Of a stretch of DNA of 64,000 nt, positions 33,146 to 43,273 are shown piece after piece. Both the position numbers and the translations under genes were made by a program. Under the pieces are notes generated by a model that ran no database searches, had not been told where the DNA came from, and saw only the letters and a list, made by a program, of their open reading frames with translations. The DNA lies in NCBI RefSeq assembly GCF_011392115.1, contig NZ_JAAJBT010000002.1, positions 372,001 through 436,000 on the forward strand. Reading direction: 5' to 3'. This stretch comes from Flavobacterium difficile (GTDB lineage Bacteria > Bacteroidota > Bacteroidia > Flavobacteriales > Flavobacteriaceae). The first letter of the stretch is position 1. The number at the start of each line of letters is the position of its first letter.

Positions 33146-33976
33146 ATGAAACAATTCACCGACCAACTTGGTACAACTCACACTTTCGAAAATACACCAA
33201 AGAGAATTATTTCTTTAGTACCTTCTCAAACCGAATTATTATACGATTTAGGTTTGGAAGATAGTATTGTTGGGATTACTAAATTTTGTGTCCATCCGTT
33301 TCATTTTAAATCGACCAAAGAAATTATTGGCGGTACGAAAAACATCAAATACGATAAAATAAAAGCACTTCAACCCGATATTATAATTGCGAATAAAGAA
33401 GAGAACACGAAAGAAATTGTAGCACAATTGAAAGATATTTGTCCGGTTTGGGTCACAGATATCATTACGATTGCCGATAATAACAAAATGATTGAAGATT
33501 TCGGAAATGTTTTCAATAAAAGAACCAATGCCCAAAAATGGATCGATAAAATCAACTTTGGTTATGAAAAGTTTAAAGAAGTAGTAGCCGCCAAATTTGA
33601 AGAAAATGCCAAACAAAAAGTAGCGTATTTTATTTGGGCGAATCCTTATATGGTAGCCGCTGGCGATACTTTCATAAATGAAATGCTTAAACTCAATGGT
33701 TTAGAAAATATTTACGATAACAATCCGAAATACGAAGGCAGATATCCAGAAGTGGTCATCAACAAAATGCGTATTCAAGGCGATCCAGATTTTGTATTTT
33801 TATCTTCTGAACCTTTCCCGTTTAAAGATGAACATGCTTTCGAATTGGGGCGACACACTCATCATGCAAAAACAATTTTCGTAGATGGTGAAATGTTTTC
33901 ATGGTACGGAACAAGATTAGTAAAAGCCTTCGATTATTTTACTTTATTACAAGAAAAACTATACATTTACAAATAA
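33146..33976 (+). CDS. BtuF-like helical-backbone periplasmic-binding-fold protein without a signal peptide
   Basis: The 276-aa protein has the BtuF/FhuD class III binding fold: PKRIISLVPSQTELLYDLGL at 19-38, GGTKNIKYDKIKALQPDIIIA, a long helical backbone (about 125-160), then VAYFIWANPYMVAAGDTFINEML. Such proteins normally bind vitamin B12 or metal chelates for ABC importers. It begins MKQFTDQLGTTHTF with no signal peptide, and no ABC permease gene is nearby. It may be a cytoplasmic corrinoid or metal binder. The next gene starts 2 bp later. Confidence 0.8.
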   Translation: MKQFTDQLGTTHTFENTPKRIISLVPSQTELLYDLGLEDSIVGITKFCVHPFHFKSTKEIIGGTKNIKYDKIKALQPDIIIANKEENTKEIVAQLKDICPVWVTDIITIADNNKMIEDFGNVFNKRTNAQKWIDKINFGYEKFKEVVAAKFEENAKQKVAYFIWANPYMVAAGDTFINEMLKLNGLENIYDNNPKYEGRYPEVVINKMRIQGDPDFVFLSSEPFPFKDEHAFELGRHTHHAKTIFVDGEMFSWYGTRLVKAFDYFTLLQEKLYIYK

Positions 33977-33977
33977 A

Positions 33978-34757
33978 ATGATAGCCTACACCACATACGA
34001 AAATACTTCTACAACCGAATGGGTTACTTTTGTTCATGGTGCTGGCGGCAGCTCGTCAATCTGGTTCAAACAAATTAAAGAGTTTAAAAAGCATTTTAAT
34101 GTTTTACTCCTTGACTTAAGAGGTCACGGAAATTCTAAAGAAAAAATCTCTAAAAAATACACCTTTAAAGCGATAGCTAACGATGTTTTAGAAGTTTTAA
34201 ATCATTTAAAAATTGAGAAATCACATTTTATTGGTATTTCGTTAGGCACTATTGTTATTAGGCAATTTGCAGAAATGTATGAAAATAGAGTCCAAAGTAT
34301 GATTATGGGTGGCGCGATTTTAAAAATGAATTTTCGTTCACAAATTTTAATGCGATTGGGTAATATTTTCAAATATGTTTTACCTTATTTGGTTTTGTAC
34401 CGTTTTTTTGCTTTTGTAATTATGCCGAATAAAAATCATAAACAATCTCGACTTTTATTTATAAATGAAGCTAAAAAACTCTACCAAAAAGAGTTTATCA
34501 AATGGTTTAAATTAACGGCTGAAATTAATCCAGTACTAAAATGGTTTCGTCAAGTAGAATTACAAGTTCCCACTTTGTATGTTATGGGAGATGAAGATTA
34601 TATGTTTTTGCCTTCTGTTCGAAAAGTGGTTGAAAGTCATTATAAATCTTCGAAATTATTAGTAATTGAAAATTGCGGACATGTAGTAAATGTAGAAAAA
34701 TGGGAAGTTTTCAATACTGAAGTGATTGCTTATTTGAAAAATCAAAAGTCGACATAA
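33978..34757 (+). CDS. Alpha/beta hydrolase
   Basis: The 259-aa cytoplasmic serine hydrolase has the oxyanion segment FVHGAGG (19-24), DLRGHGNS, nucleophile elbow GISLG (S88), a later acid in GDEDYMF and His in NCGHVVN. A helical cap lies between about 115 and 185. The substrate cannot be predicted. It is last in the pyrF run, ending in a terminator. Confidence 0.85.
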   Translation: MIAYTTYENTSTTEWVTFVHGAGGSSSIWFKQIKEFKKHFNVLLLDLRGHGNSKEKISKKYTFKAIANDVLEVLNHLKIEKSHFIGISLGTIVIRQFAEMYENRVQSMIMGGAILKMNFRSQILMRLGNIFKYVLPYLVLYRFFAFVIMPNKNHKQSRLLFINEAKKLYQKEFIKWFKLTAEINPVLKWFRQVELQVPTLYVMGDEDYMFLPSVRKVVESHYKSSKLLVIENCGHVVNVEKWEVFNTEVIAYLKNQKST

Positions 34758-34762
34758 AAAAA

Positions 34763-34790
34763 AACAACTGAAACCTAAATTTCAGTTGTT
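34763..34790 (+). terminator. Terminator after the hydrolase gene
   Basis: Perfect stem AACAACTGAAA (34763-34773) and TTTCAGTTGTT (34780-34790) with a 6-nt loop. Confidence 0.8.
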
Positions 34791-34804
34791 CTTTAACTAA
34801 AAAC

Positions 34805-34874
34805 TAACCTTAACAAAACCTATTTATTAAGTTACAAATATCTGAAATATAAATAGTTATTTTTGTTAAGGTTA
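34805..34874. repeat. Perfect 14-bp inverted repeat with a 42-bp spacer
   Basis: Arms TAACCTTAACAAAA (34805-34818) and TTTTGTTAAGGTTA (34861-34874) lie in the convergent gap before the DUF4197 gene. The spacer is too long for a normal terminator loop, so it may be a mobile-element footprint or a cruciform site. Confidence 0.6.
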
Positions 34875-34896
34875 TGTTATACTTGTGTTATGGATG

Positions 34897-35613
34897 TTAA
34901 ATTTGTTTTTTGTCTTGTAAAGCGAAAACTTTTTTTAATACATCGGAAGTTCTTGCTGAAAAATTGGTTCGAATGTCTTTTTCTTCCAAAGCAATCATTT
35001 TAAAAACGCCTTCCATCGCTTTGTTTGTGGTATAATCCGTCAAATCAGGATTTACTTTTTTTACTAATGGAATGCTGTTGTATTTTGTGATGATTTGTGT
35101 CCAAATTTTATCCGCGCCTACTTTTGCAAACGAACTTTTAATCACAGGATTAAATTTTTCATACAATGCACTTGAAGTTGTAGTTTGTAAATAATTTGTA
35201 GCAGCATTTTCATTTCCCAACAAAATATTTTTAGCATCAGTAAAAGTCATTTGTTTTACCGCATCCACAAAAATTGGTGTCGCTTCTTTTACAGCATCTT
35301 CAGCAGCTCTGTTTAAAATTCTCAAACCATCATCCGCTAATTTGTTCAATCCTATTTGACGTAATTTAGTATCTACTTTTTGTAATTCTTCTGGCAATAC
35401 AATTTTCACAGCCTCATTTCTAAAAAATCCGTCTGTAGCTGTTAGTTTCGAAACTTGTTTGGTAATACCGTTTTGCAACGCTTCTTTTAATCCGTTACCC
35501 ATTTCAGCTTGACTCAAAATTCCAGTTTGTTGTGGCAATTGGTCTAAAACTTGTTGCATTTCTGCACAACTAACTAAAGAGAACAGCGCCAGTGATAAAA
35601 CTATTTTTTTCAT
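34897..35613 (-). CDS. DUF4197 lipoprotein, paralogue B
   Basis: The 238-aa protein has lipobox LVSC (Cys16) and a helical DUF4197 domain: GLKEALQNGI.KQVSKL, PEELQKVDTKLRQIGL, LNRAAEDAVKEATPIFVDAVK, TDYTTNKAMEGVFKMIA. DUF4197 is widespread in Gram-negative bacteria and uncharacterised. It is 9 bp downstream of, and clearly duplicated from, the neighbouring 35623 gene. One copy is a lipoprotein and the other a plain secreted form, so they may occupy different envelope sites. Confidence 0.88.
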   Translation of the reverse strand: MKKIVLSLALFSLVSCAEMQQVLDQLPQQTGILSQAEMGNGLKEALQNGITKQVSKLTATDGFFRNEAVKIVLPEELQKVDTKLRQIGLNKLADDGLRILNRAAEDAVKEATPIFVDAVKQMTFTDAKNILLGNENAATNYLQTTTSSALYEKFNPVIKSSFAKVGADKIWTQIITKYNSIPLVKKVNPDLTDYTTNKAMEGVFKMIALEEKDIRTNFSARTSDVLKKVFALQDKKQI

Positions 35614-35622
35614 AGTTGTTAT

Positions 35623-36345
35623 TTATTTTTTGTCTTGTAAAGCAAAAACTTTTTTAAGAAGCGCAGAGGTTCTAGCATCGATACCACTTCTTATGTTTTT
35701 TTCTTCAACGGTAATCATTTTAAATACTCCTTCTAAGGCTTTATTGGTAGTATAATCAGTTAAATCTGGATTAATTTTGGTTACCAAAGGAATGGCGTTG
35801 TATTTCTCTATAATTTTCTTCCAAACCGCATCTGCACCAACATTGGCTAAAGAAGTTTTTATGATGGGGTTGAATTTGTCATAAAGTGCTTTATTTGTTG
35901 AGGTTTGTAAATAAGTAGTTGCAGCATTTTCACTGCCTAACAAAATGTTTTTGGCATCTAAAAAACTCATGTTTTTAATCGCATCGATAAATATTGGAGT
36001 CGATTGTTTCACCGCATCTTCAGCCGCTCTGTTCAATAGCAATATTCCTTCATCTGCTAAACTTCCTAATCCAATTTGACGTAGTCTTTTATCTACTTTT
36101 TGTAACTCTTCTGGAAGTAAAATTTTAACCAATTCATTTTTATAAAAACCATCAACAGCTGTGAGTTTAGTTACTTGCTTTTTTACACCATTATCTAAGG
36201 CTTCTTTCAAACCATTAGCAATTTCTATAGTGGATACGGCAGCTGTTTTTGTGGTGACTTTCGTTGTAGCTTTTTTAATAGCATTTTTTAATTGCGCGTG
36301 ACTAAAAAAAGGGATACAAACTAATAGGAAAATAATTTTTTTCAT
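35623..36345 (-). CDS. DUF4197 secreted protein, paralogue A
   Basis: I start at ATG 36345 (MKKIIFLLVCIPFFSHA), which gives a proper signal peptide; the longer reading adds 12 polar residues in front. About 240 aa. The mature domain aligns almost end to end with paralogue B (EIANGLKEALDNGVKKQVTKL to LLKKVFALQDKK). There is no lipobox Cys, so it should be periplasmic. The pair forms a two-gene operon from a tandem duplication. Confidence 0.88.
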   Translation of the reverse strand: MKKIIFLLVCIPFFSHAQLKNAIKKATTKVTTKTAAVSTIEIANGLKEALDNGVKKQVTKLTAVDGFYKNELVKILLPEELQKVDKRLRQIGLGSLADEGILLLNRAAEDAVKQSTPIFIDAIKNMSFLDAKNILLGSENAATTYLQTSTNKALYDKFNPIIKTSLANVGADAVWKKIIEKYNAIPLVTKINPDLTDYTTNKALEGVFKMITVEEKNIRSGIDARTSALLKKVFALQDKK

Positions 36346-36517
36346 GTTTTTAAATTTTATGGTTGTACAAAATGGAAACAAAATTTATGCCGTTAATTAA
36401 AAATCTATCACAAAGATACTTTCTTTTAATAATTTGTTGATTTTTTACTACATTTTATTAGAATAAAAAATTATTAAATTCGTAAATTGCACCCTTAAAA
36501 TCGAACAAAATTTAAAA

Positions 36518-39500
36518 ATGGAACCACAAATACCTTATATTCCTATTAATAAAGTAAGAATTGTTACAGCAGCATCACTTTTCGATGGACATGATGCCGC
36601 GATTAACATTATGCGTAGAATTATTCAAGCCACTGGTGTGGAAGTCATACATCTTGGACACGATAGAAGTGTGGAAGAAGTTGTAAACACAGCCATTCAA
36701 GAAGATGCGAATGCCATTGCAATGACTTCTTATCAAGGGGGTCATAACGAATACTTCAAATACATGTACGATTTGCTAAAGGAAAAAGGAGCAGGTCATA
36801 TCAAAATATTTGGTGGTGGTGGTGGTGTGATTCTGCCATCTGAAATTGAAGAATTACATGCGTACGGAATTACTAAAATTTATTCTCCAGATGATGGTCG
36901 TGCCATGGGTTTACAAGGTATGATTAACGATTTAGTACAACGTTCAGATTATGCGGTTGGTGATGTAATTACTGATGAAGTAGCTGAATTAGAAAATAAA
37001 AATCCTCGTGCTATTGCAAGAATTATATCTTCTGCAGAAAACTTCCCTGAAATAGCGAAGCCAATTTTAGATAAAATTAGAGAGAAAAATAAAGATAGTA
37101 AAACGCCAGTTTTAGGAATTACAGGAACTGGTGGTGCAGGAAAATCGTCTTTAGTAGACGAAATCGTGCGTCGTTTTTTAATAGATTTCCCAGATAAAAC
37201 TATCGGTTTAATTTCGGTTGATCCATCAAAAAGAAAAACAGGTGGCGCTTTATTAGGAGACAGAATCCGTATGAACGCGATTAACAATTCTAGAGTTTTC
37301 ATGCGTTCGTTAGCAACGCGTCAATCGAACTTAGCCTTATCTAAATATGTGGCTGATGCGATTGAAGTAGTAAAAGCCGCAAATTATGATATCATCATCT
37401 TAGAAACTTCTGGAATCGGACAATCGGATACCGAAATTATGGACCATTCTGATGTGTCTTTATATGTAATGACGCCAGAATTCGGAGCGGCTACGCAATT
37501 AGAGAAAATCGACATGTTAGATTTCGCTGATTTAGTAGCTTTAAATAAATTTGACAAACGTGGTGCTTTAGATGCGATTCGTGATGTAAAAAAACAATAC
37601 CAACGCAATCATAATTTATGGGATGTCAATCCAGATGAAATGCCAGTTTTCGGTACAATTGCTTCGCAGTTTAACGATCCTGGAATGAATACGTTGTACA
37701 AATCTATCATGGATAAAATTGTAGAAAAAACCAATTCCGAATTGCAATCTACATTCGAAATTACTCGTGAAATGAGCGAGAAAATCTTCGTAATTCCACC
37801 TCATAGAACGCGTTACTTATCTGAAATTGCAGAAAATAATAGAAAATATGATGAAACCGCTTTCACACAAGTTGAAGTCGCACAAAAATTATACGGAATT
37901 TTCAAAACTGTGGAATCCGTAAACGGAAATTTACCTCAACTAGATAAAGCTGGAATTGTTGAAAGTTCTTTACAACTTACTGCTGATAATAAAGATTTCA
38001 TTTTATTATTGACTAAAGAATTCGACCGAGTAAAAATGAATTTAGATCCTTATAATTGGGAAATCATTTTAACTTGGGATGAAAAAGTAAACAAATACAA
38101 AAACCCAATTTACAGTTTTAAAGTTCGTGATAAAGAAATTAAAATTGCTACACATACCGAATCGCTTTCACATTCTCAAATTCCAAAAGTTGCACTTCCA
38201 AAATACCAAGCTTGGGGTGATATTTTAAAATGGAATTTACAAGAAAATGTTCCTGGAGAATTTCCATTCGCTTCTGGATTATATCCATTTAAACGTGAAG
38301 GAGAAGATCCATCAAGAATGTTTGCCGGTGAAGGTGGACCAGAAAGAACGAACAAACGTTTTCATTATGTAAGTGCAGGATTACCAGCAAAGCGTTTATC
38401 AACTGCTTTCGACTCGGTAACACTTTACGGAAATGACCCACACGTGCGTCCTGATATTTATGGAAAAATTGGAAATGCCGGAGTTTCTATTTGCTGTTTA
38501 GATGACGCGAAGAAATTATATTCTGGTTTCGATTTAAGTCACCCTGCAACTTCAGTTTCGATGACCATCAACGGACCAGCTCCTATGTTATTAGGGTTTT
38601 TCATGAATGCGGCGATTGACCAAAATTGTGAAAAATATATCATAGAAAATGGTTTACAAGCAGAAGTTGAAGCAAAAATTGCTGAGATTTATAAGAAAAA
38701 AGGTATCACTCGTCCTTCTTATCAAGGAGAATTACCAGAAGGAAATAATGGTTTAGGATTGATGCTTTTAGGAGTAACTGGTGATCAAGTTTTACCTTTA
38801 GAGGTTTATACTGATATCAAAATTAAAACCTTAGCACAAGTTCGTGGAACGGTTCAAGCGGATATTTTAAAAGAAGATCAAGCACAAAATACGTGTATTT
38901 TCTCTACAGAATTTGCTTTACGTTTAATGGGTGACGTGCAAGAATATTTCATTAAAGAAAACGTTCGTAATTTCTACTCGGTTTCTATTTCTGGATATCA
39001 TATCGCGGAAGCTGGAGCGAATCCTATTACGCAGTTGGCTTTCACATTGGCAAATGGTTTCACTTACGTGGAATATTATCTAAGTCGTGGTATGAATATC
39101 AACGATTTCGGACCGAACTTATCGTTCTTTTTCTCTAACGGAATTGACCCAGAATATGCGGTAATTGGTCGCGTAGCTCGTAAAATTTGGGCGAAAGCTT
39201 TAAAAAACAAATACGGAGCGAACGAAAGAGCGCAAATGTTGAAGTACCACATTCAAACTTCTGGACGTTCGTTACATGCTCAAGAAATTGACTTCAACGA
39301 CATTCGTACCACATTACAAGCCTTGTACGCGATTTACGACAACTGTAACTCGTTACATACGAATGCTTATGATGAAGCGATTACCACTCCAACCGAAGAA
39401 TCAGTGCGTAGAGCGATGGCAATTCAGTTGATTATTAATAAAGAATTAGGTTTAGCGAAAAACGAAAATCCAATTCAAGGTTCTTTCATCATCGAAGAAT

Positions 39501-39943
39501 TAACGGATTTAGTAGAAGAAGCGGTTTTACAAGAGTTCGACAGAATTACAGAACGTGGCGGTGTGTTAGGAGCGATGGAAACGATGTACCAACGTTCTAA
39601 AATTCAAGAAGAAAGTTTGTATTATGAAACCTTAAAACATACCGGTGAATTCCCAATTATTGGTGTAAATACCTTCTTAAGTTCAAAAGGTTCGCCAACA
39701 GTAATTCCTGCGGAAGTAATTCGCGCAACAGAAGAAGAAAAAGCGTATCAAATTGAAATGCTAACGAATTTACAACAAGCGAATGCTGATTTAGTGAGTC
39801 AGCACTTACATACTTTACAAGAAGCGGCAATTAAAAACGAAAACATTTTCGAGAAGTTAATGGATGCTACTAAAGTTTGTTCGTTAGGTCAAATTACTGC
39901 AGCTTTGTTTGAAGTTGGTGGGCAGTACAGACGTAATATGTAA
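36518..39943 (+). CDS. icmF: Fused acyl-CoA mutase IcmF (B12 domain, GTPase chaperone, mutase)
   Basis: The 1141-aa protein carries three modules. An N-terminal B12-binding domain (1-150, [13 protein letters not shown] with the cobalt-ligand His) is followed by a MeaB-type P-loop GTPase (Walker [11 protein letters not shown] near 199-212, later [10 protein letters not shown]). The C-terminal TIM-barrel mutase domain starts near 560 ([20 protein letters not shown]). This is the IcmF architecture, which interconverts isobutyryl- and n-butyryl-CoA with adenosylcobalamin. The PFKRE and [12 protein letters not shown] segments favour IcmF over methylmalonyl-CoA mutase. It is probably used in branched-chain acyl catabolism. 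Confidence 0.93.
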   Translation: MEPQIPYIPINKVRIVTAASLFDGHDAAINIMRRIIQATGVEVIHLGHDRSVEEVVNTAIQEDANAIAMTSYQGGHNEYFKYMYDLLKEKGAGHIKIFGGGGGVILPSEIEELHAYGITKIYSPDDGRAMGLQGMINDLVQRSDYAVGDVITDEVAELENKNPRAIARIISSAENFPEIAKPILDKIREKNKDSKTPVLGITGTGGAGKSSLVDEIVRRFLIDFPDKTIGLISVDPSKRKTGGALLGDRIRMNAINNSRVFMRSLATRQSNLALSKYVADAIEVVKAANYDIIILETSGIGQSDTEIMDHSDVSLYVMTPEFGAATQLEKIDMLDFADLVALNKFDKRGALDAIRDVKKQYQRNHNLWDVNPDEMPVFGTIASQFNDPGMNTLYKSIMDKIVEKTNSELQSTFEITREMSEKIFVIPPHRTRYLSEIAENNRKYDETAFTQVEVAQKLYGIFKTVESVNGNLPQLDKAGIVESSLQLTADNKDFILLLTKEFDRVKMNLDPYNWEIILTWDEKVNKYKNPIYSFKVRDKEIKIATHTESLSHSQIPKVALPKYQAWGDILKWNLQENVPGEFPFASGLYPFKREGEDPSRMFAGEGGPERTNKRFHYVSAGLPAKRLSTAFDSVTLYGNDPHVRPDIYGKIGNAGVSICCLDDAKKLYSGFDLSHPATSVSMTINGPAPMLLGFFMNAAIDQNCEKYIIENGLQAEVEAKIAEIYKKKGITRPSYQGELPEGNNGLGLMLLGVTGDQVLPLEVYTDIKIKTLAQVRGTVQADILKEDQAQNTCIFSTEFALRLMGDVQEYFIKENVRNFYSVSISGYHIAEAGANPITQLAFTLANGFTYVEYYLSRGMNINDFGPNLSFFFSNGIDPEYAVIGRVARKIWAKALKNKYGANERAQMLKYHIQTSGRSLHAQEIDFNDIRTTLQALYAIYDNCNSLHTNAYDEAITTPTEESVRRAMAIQLIINKELGLAKNENPIQGSFIIEELTDLVEEAVLQEFDRITERGGVLGAMETMYQRSKIQEESLYYETLKHTGEFPIIGVNTFLSSKGSPTVIPAEVIRATEEEKAYQIEMLTNLQQANADLVSQHLHTLQEAAIKNENIFEKLMDATKVCSLGQITAALFEVGGQYRRNM

Positions 39944-39953
39944 GTTTAATTTG

Positions 39954-39995
39954 CGATTTACGATTTACGATTTACGATTTACGATTTGGGATTTA
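39954..39995. repeat. 7-bp tandem array (cgattta) after icmF
   Basis: Four perfect cgattta words are followed by cgatttg and ggattta, starting 11 bp after the icmF stop. Read on the minus strand the words are taaatcg and taaatcc, the same family as 49268-49351. Confidence 0.8.
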
Positions 39996-40018
39996 CCGAA
40001 TTTTAAATTTTAGTTAAT

Positions 40019-40048
40019 AAAAAACCTTTCAGAAATGGAAGGTTTTTT
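40019..40048 (+). terminator. Terminator after icmF
   Basis: AAAAAACCTTTC (40019-40030) pairs with GGAAGGTTTTTT (40037-40048), with one G-T pair and a 6-nt loop. It is similar to the hairpin at 49197-49223. Confidence 0.7.
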
Positions 40049-40078
40049 GTTTGAATCCAGACGAGGTCACAAAGAACA

Positions 40079-40117
40079 AAAAAACTCCCAATTTCATCTA
40101 AAATTAGGAGTTTTTTT
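40079..40117. terminator. Second hairpin before the CDF gene stop
   Basis: AAAAACTCC-CAATTT and AAATTAGGAGTTTTT arms form a stem with A/T tails on both sides. It ends 2 bp before the end of the minus-strand CDF gene and probably terminates that gene. Confidence 0.7.
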
Positions 40118-40118
40118 G

Positions 40119-40991
40119 TTATTCTTCATTGGGTTCAACATGAATTAAAACATGACCTAATTCTAGAATTTGACTTCTTAACGTATCTTTTAATTTATGG
40201 GCTAAATCATGGCCTTCTTTAACAGAAATTGTTGCATCGACAATGGCGTGTAAATCTACATGATATTTCATTCCTGCTTTTCTAATGAAACATTTTTCTG
40301 TGCCTAGTATTCCTTCTACTTTTAGCGATTCTTTACGAATGTTTTCCACTAAATCCTCATAACGATGTTCGTCCATAATTTCGCCCAATGCAGGTCTGAA
40401 AATCTGATAACTGTTGTAAAGAATAAAAAGAGAAGCAAATAAAGCGGCCCAATCATCAGCTGATTCGTACCCTTTTCCTAAAAATAAAGCTATTGAAATT
40501 CCAACAAAAGCGGCAATTGATGTTATAGCGTCACTTCTGTGGTGCCATGCATCAGCTTCTAAGGATGAGCTATTAGTAATGATGCTTTTTTTCATTACCA
40601 TTTGAAAAGAATATTCTTTCCAACCAATAATTACGGCTAAAATAATTAATGTCCATGGTTTCGGTAAATCGTGTGGTGTACCAATATTTTGTATGCTTTC
40701 AACAGCAATAATAGTTGCCGAAGTAATTAAAAAAACAACTACTAAAAAGGTAATTAAAGGCTCAGCTCTTCCGTGACCATACGGATGATTATCATCTGCA
40801 GGTCGGTTCGAATATTTTATGCCAAATAACACTAAAAATGAAGCGAAAATATCTGTTGTCGATTCAATGGCATCTGCCACTAAAGCATAAGAATTTCCGA
40901 AAAATCCAGCCAAACCTTTTATTAAGGCCAAACAAGTGTTTCCTATTATGCTAAAATATGTAGCCTTTATGGCGGTTTGTTCGTGGGTCAT
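40119..40991 (-). CDS. Cation diffusion facilitator family metal exporter
   Basis: The 290-aa inner-membrane antiporter exports Zn2+, Fe2+ or similar ions. Six membrane helices span about 12-205. Site A residues are visible in ALVADAIESTTDIF and HHRSDAI (H and D pair). The C-terminal cytoplasmic ferredoxin-like domain ends in HVLIHVEPNEE. Length matches FieF/YiiP. The MiaE-like gene lies upstream on the same strand. Confidence 0.92.
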   Translation of the reverse strand: MTHEQTAIKATYFSIIGNTCLALIKGLAGFFGNSYALVADAIESTTDIFASFLVLFGIKYSNRPADDNHPYGHGRAEPLITFLVVVFLITSATIIAVESIQNIGTPHDLPKPWTLIILAVIIGWKEYSFQMVMKKSIITNSSSLEADAWHHRSDAITSIAAFVGISIALFLGKGYESADDWAALFASLFILYNSYQIFRPALGEIMDEHRYEDLVENIRKESLKVEGILGTEKCFIRKAGMKYHVDLHAIVDATISVKEGHDLAHKLKDTLRSQILELGHVLIHVEPNEE

Positions 40992-41038
40992 TTTTGTGGC
41001 TTCTAATTAATAGCTGCAGTAGTTTTTTATAGGTCTTA

Positions 41039-41632
41039 TCATCCATGCACAGTAACACCTTCACCATATTTGGCTATTACACTGGCCTCGTATGTAAGCC
41101 AAGCTTTCCAGCGTTTTTCTACATCAATAGTTTCAGCGTATTTTCTAGCTAAGTTGATAAAAGTGGTGTAATGTGCGGCTTCACTTTCCATTAGTTCACG
41201 ATAAAATTTGGCCAATTCTTCATCTTTCAAATTTTCAGAAAGAACTTTAAATCGTTCACAACTTCTGGCTTCAATCATGGCAGCAAAAAGTAGGCGTTCA
41301 ATTAAGCCACATTCTCGACTTCCGTCTGAAGATTTTTTCATGAATTTGGCCAACTCATTTACATAATCGTCTTTTCTTTCTCGTAAAAATTCGTAGCCTC
41401 TAGCTTTGATGATGTCATGAACCATTTGAAAATGCTGCATTTCTTCAATTGAAATTGCGGTCATTTCTGTAACTAAATCTTCTTTTTCTGCATTATTGAT
41501 AATTAACATGATGGCATTAGTAGCGGCTTTTTGTTCGCACCAAGCATGATCACTTAAAATATCTTCAAGGTTTTCTTCTACTATATTAGCCCAACGTGGA
41601 TCGGTTGGTAATTGCAATCGTAAAACGGACAT
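41039..41632 (-). CDS. miaE: MiaE-like tRNA-(ms2io6A) hydroxylase
   Basis: The 197-aa non-haem di-iron protein of the MiaE family hydroxylates the isopentenyl group of ms2i6A37 in tRNA. A ferritin-like four-helix bundle is indicated by paired ligands: EEMQHFQMVHD, LLFAAMIEARSCERF and ELMESEAAHYTTF. Length fits the short Bacteroidota MiaE form. It probably precedes the CDF gene in transcription, with a 47-bp gap. The spacer on its 5' side carries degenerate repeats. Confidence 0.85.
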   Translation of the reverse strand: MSVLRLQLPTDPRWANIVEENLEDILSDHAWCEQKAATNAIMLIINNAEKEDLVTEMTAISIEEMQHFQMVHDIIKARGYEFLRERKDDYVNELAKFMKKSSDGSRECGLIERLLFAAMIEARSCERFKVLSENLKDEELAKFYRELMESEAAHYTTFINLARKYAETIDVEKRWKAWLTYEASVIAKYGEGVTVHG

Positions 41633-41888
41633 AATCTTATATTTAAGAGTTTATAAGTTTAAGGGTGTAAAAGGTATGGTTTAAAAGGTTATGAATTGTA
41701 AATTTCAACTTAAATTTTGCATGCAATTGATAAAAGGTATTATGTGAAAATTGTTTCAAGATTTTGAGTGTTTAAAAACATTAAATAAATTATTTATCGC
41801 TAAATCTTTAACTTTTTAACCTCAATACTTTTTAACAATTTTACGTAATACCTTTTAAATTTATAAACTGTTACACTTTTAAGCTAAA
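41633..41888. repeat. 256-bp AT-rich spacer with degenerate AAAAGGT words
   Basis: GTAAAAGGTATGG and TTAAAAGGTTATG occur 14 bp apart (41668-41692). Their complement (taataccttttaaa) appears at 41847-41860, so the two ends form an imperfect inverted pair. No ORF or clear promoter is seen. It lies between the glyA stop and the miaE start, both on the minus strand. Confidence 0.45.
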
Positions 41889-43163
41889 TTAAAAAACAAA
41901 CATGGCTCTTTCGCCCATTAATTCGTTAACTTCTTCCGCAACTTCTTCTAAAATATCTTCGTTGGTATGGTTCATTATTACTTTATCAATTAAAGCTACA
42001 ATAGTTTCCATGTCTTCTTCCACTAAACCACGAGTGGTAATAGCTGGAGTTCCAACACGAATTCCAGACGTTACAAATGGTGATTTGTCGTCAAAAGGAA
42101 CCATATTTTTATTTACAGTTATTTCTGCTTTCACTAATGCGTTTTCCGCTTCTTTTCCAGAAATGTTTTTATTGCGTAAGTCAATTAACATCATGTGATT
42201 ATCTGTACCACCTGAAATTAAATGATAACCTCTTTTGTTAAACGCTTCCGCCATAGCTTTTGCATTTTTTTGAACTTGTAAGGCATAACGGAAAAATTCA
42301 TCAGTTAAACATTCACCAAATGCTACTGCTTTGGCAGCGATGATGTGCATTAAGGGTCCGCCTTGATTTCCAGGGAAAACCGACATGTCTAAAACATGAC
42401 TCATCATTCTGATTTCACCTTTTGGAGTAGTTAATCCCCATGGATTTGGAAAATCTTTACCCATCATGATCAATCCACCACGTGGTCCACGTAAGGTTTT
42501 ATGTGTAGTTGTTGTCACAATATGGCAATGTGGAATTGGATCATTCAATAATCCTTTAGCAATTAATCCTGCAGGATGAGAAATATCCGCTAATAATAAG
42601 GCACCCACTGAATCTGCAATTTCACGGAAACGTTTGAAATCCATATCACGAGAATACGCAGAAGCACCAGCAATAATCATTTTTGGTTGTTCTTTGGTTG
42701 CAATTTCTTGGATTTTATCGTAGTTCAATAAACCGGTTTCTTGATCTACACCATAAAAACTAGGTGTGTATAATTTACCAGAAAAATTAACAGGAGATCC
42801 ATGAGTTAAATGGCCACCGTGAGATAAATCGAATCCTAAAATTTTATCTCCAGGTTTTAAACACGCAGCAAAAACAGCAGTATTAGCTTGAGAACCCGAG
42901 TGTGGTTGCACGTTGGCATATTCAGCGCCAAATAATTCTTTTACTCTATCTATAGCAACTTGTTCTACTACATCTACTACTTCACAGCCTCCATAATATC
43001 TTTTTCCAGGATATCCTTCTGCATATTTATTGGTTAAACATGAACCAGCAGCTTCCATTACTTGGTCACTTACAAAGTTTTCTGAAGCAATTAATTCAAT
43101 TCCATGAATTTGTCTGTCTTGCTCGTCTAAAATCAAGTCAAAAATAAGTTCGTCGCGTTGCAT
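41889..43163 (-). CDS. glyA: Serine hydroxymethyltransferase
   Basis: The 424-aa PLP enzyme converts serine and THF to glycine and methylene-THF. The PLP lysine is K222 in [38 protein letters not shown] and [10 protein letters not shown] are intact. It has [11 protein letters not shown] where E. coli has DMAHVAGL. This looks like a lineage difference and I see no loss of catalytic residues. Monocistronic; a -7-like box CAAAAATA (43189-43196, minus orientation TATTTTTG) lies upstream. Confidence 0.97.
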   Translation of the reverse strand: MQRDELIFDLILDEQDRQIHGIELIASENFVSDQVMEAAGSCLTNKYAEGYPGKRYYGGCEVVDVVEQVAIDRVKELFGAEYANVQPHSGSQANTAVFAACLKPGDKILGFDLSHGGHLTHGSPVNFSGKLYTPSFYGVDQETGLLNYDKIQEIATKEQPKMIIAGASAYSRDMDFKRFREIADSVGALLLADISHPAGLIAKGLLNDPIPHCHIVTTTTHKTLRGPRGGLIMMGKDFPNPWGLTTPKGEIRMMSHVLDMSVFPGNQGGPLMHIIAAKAVAFGECLTDEFFRYALQVQKNAKAMAEAFNKRGYHLISGGTDNHMMLIDLRNKNISGKEAENALVKAEITVNKNMVPFDDKSPFVTSGIRVGTPAITTRGLVEEDMETIVALIDKVIMNHTNEDILEEVAEEVNELMGERAMFVF

Positions 43164-43206
43164 TTGTATGATTAAATTTAAATTTTGTCAAAAATACAAA
43201 AAATGT

Positions 43207-43236
43207 TTGGTAAATTGAATGGATAGTTTAATTTTG
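43207..43236 (+). promoter_or_regulatory. fahA promoter
   Basis: TTG (43207-43209), 19 bp, TAATTTTG (43229-43236), 37 bp before the fahA ATG. It shares the divergent spacer with glyA. Confidence 0.55.
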
Positions 43237-43273
43237 ATTACTCAATAATTAACAAAAAACTTAACATATAGAT

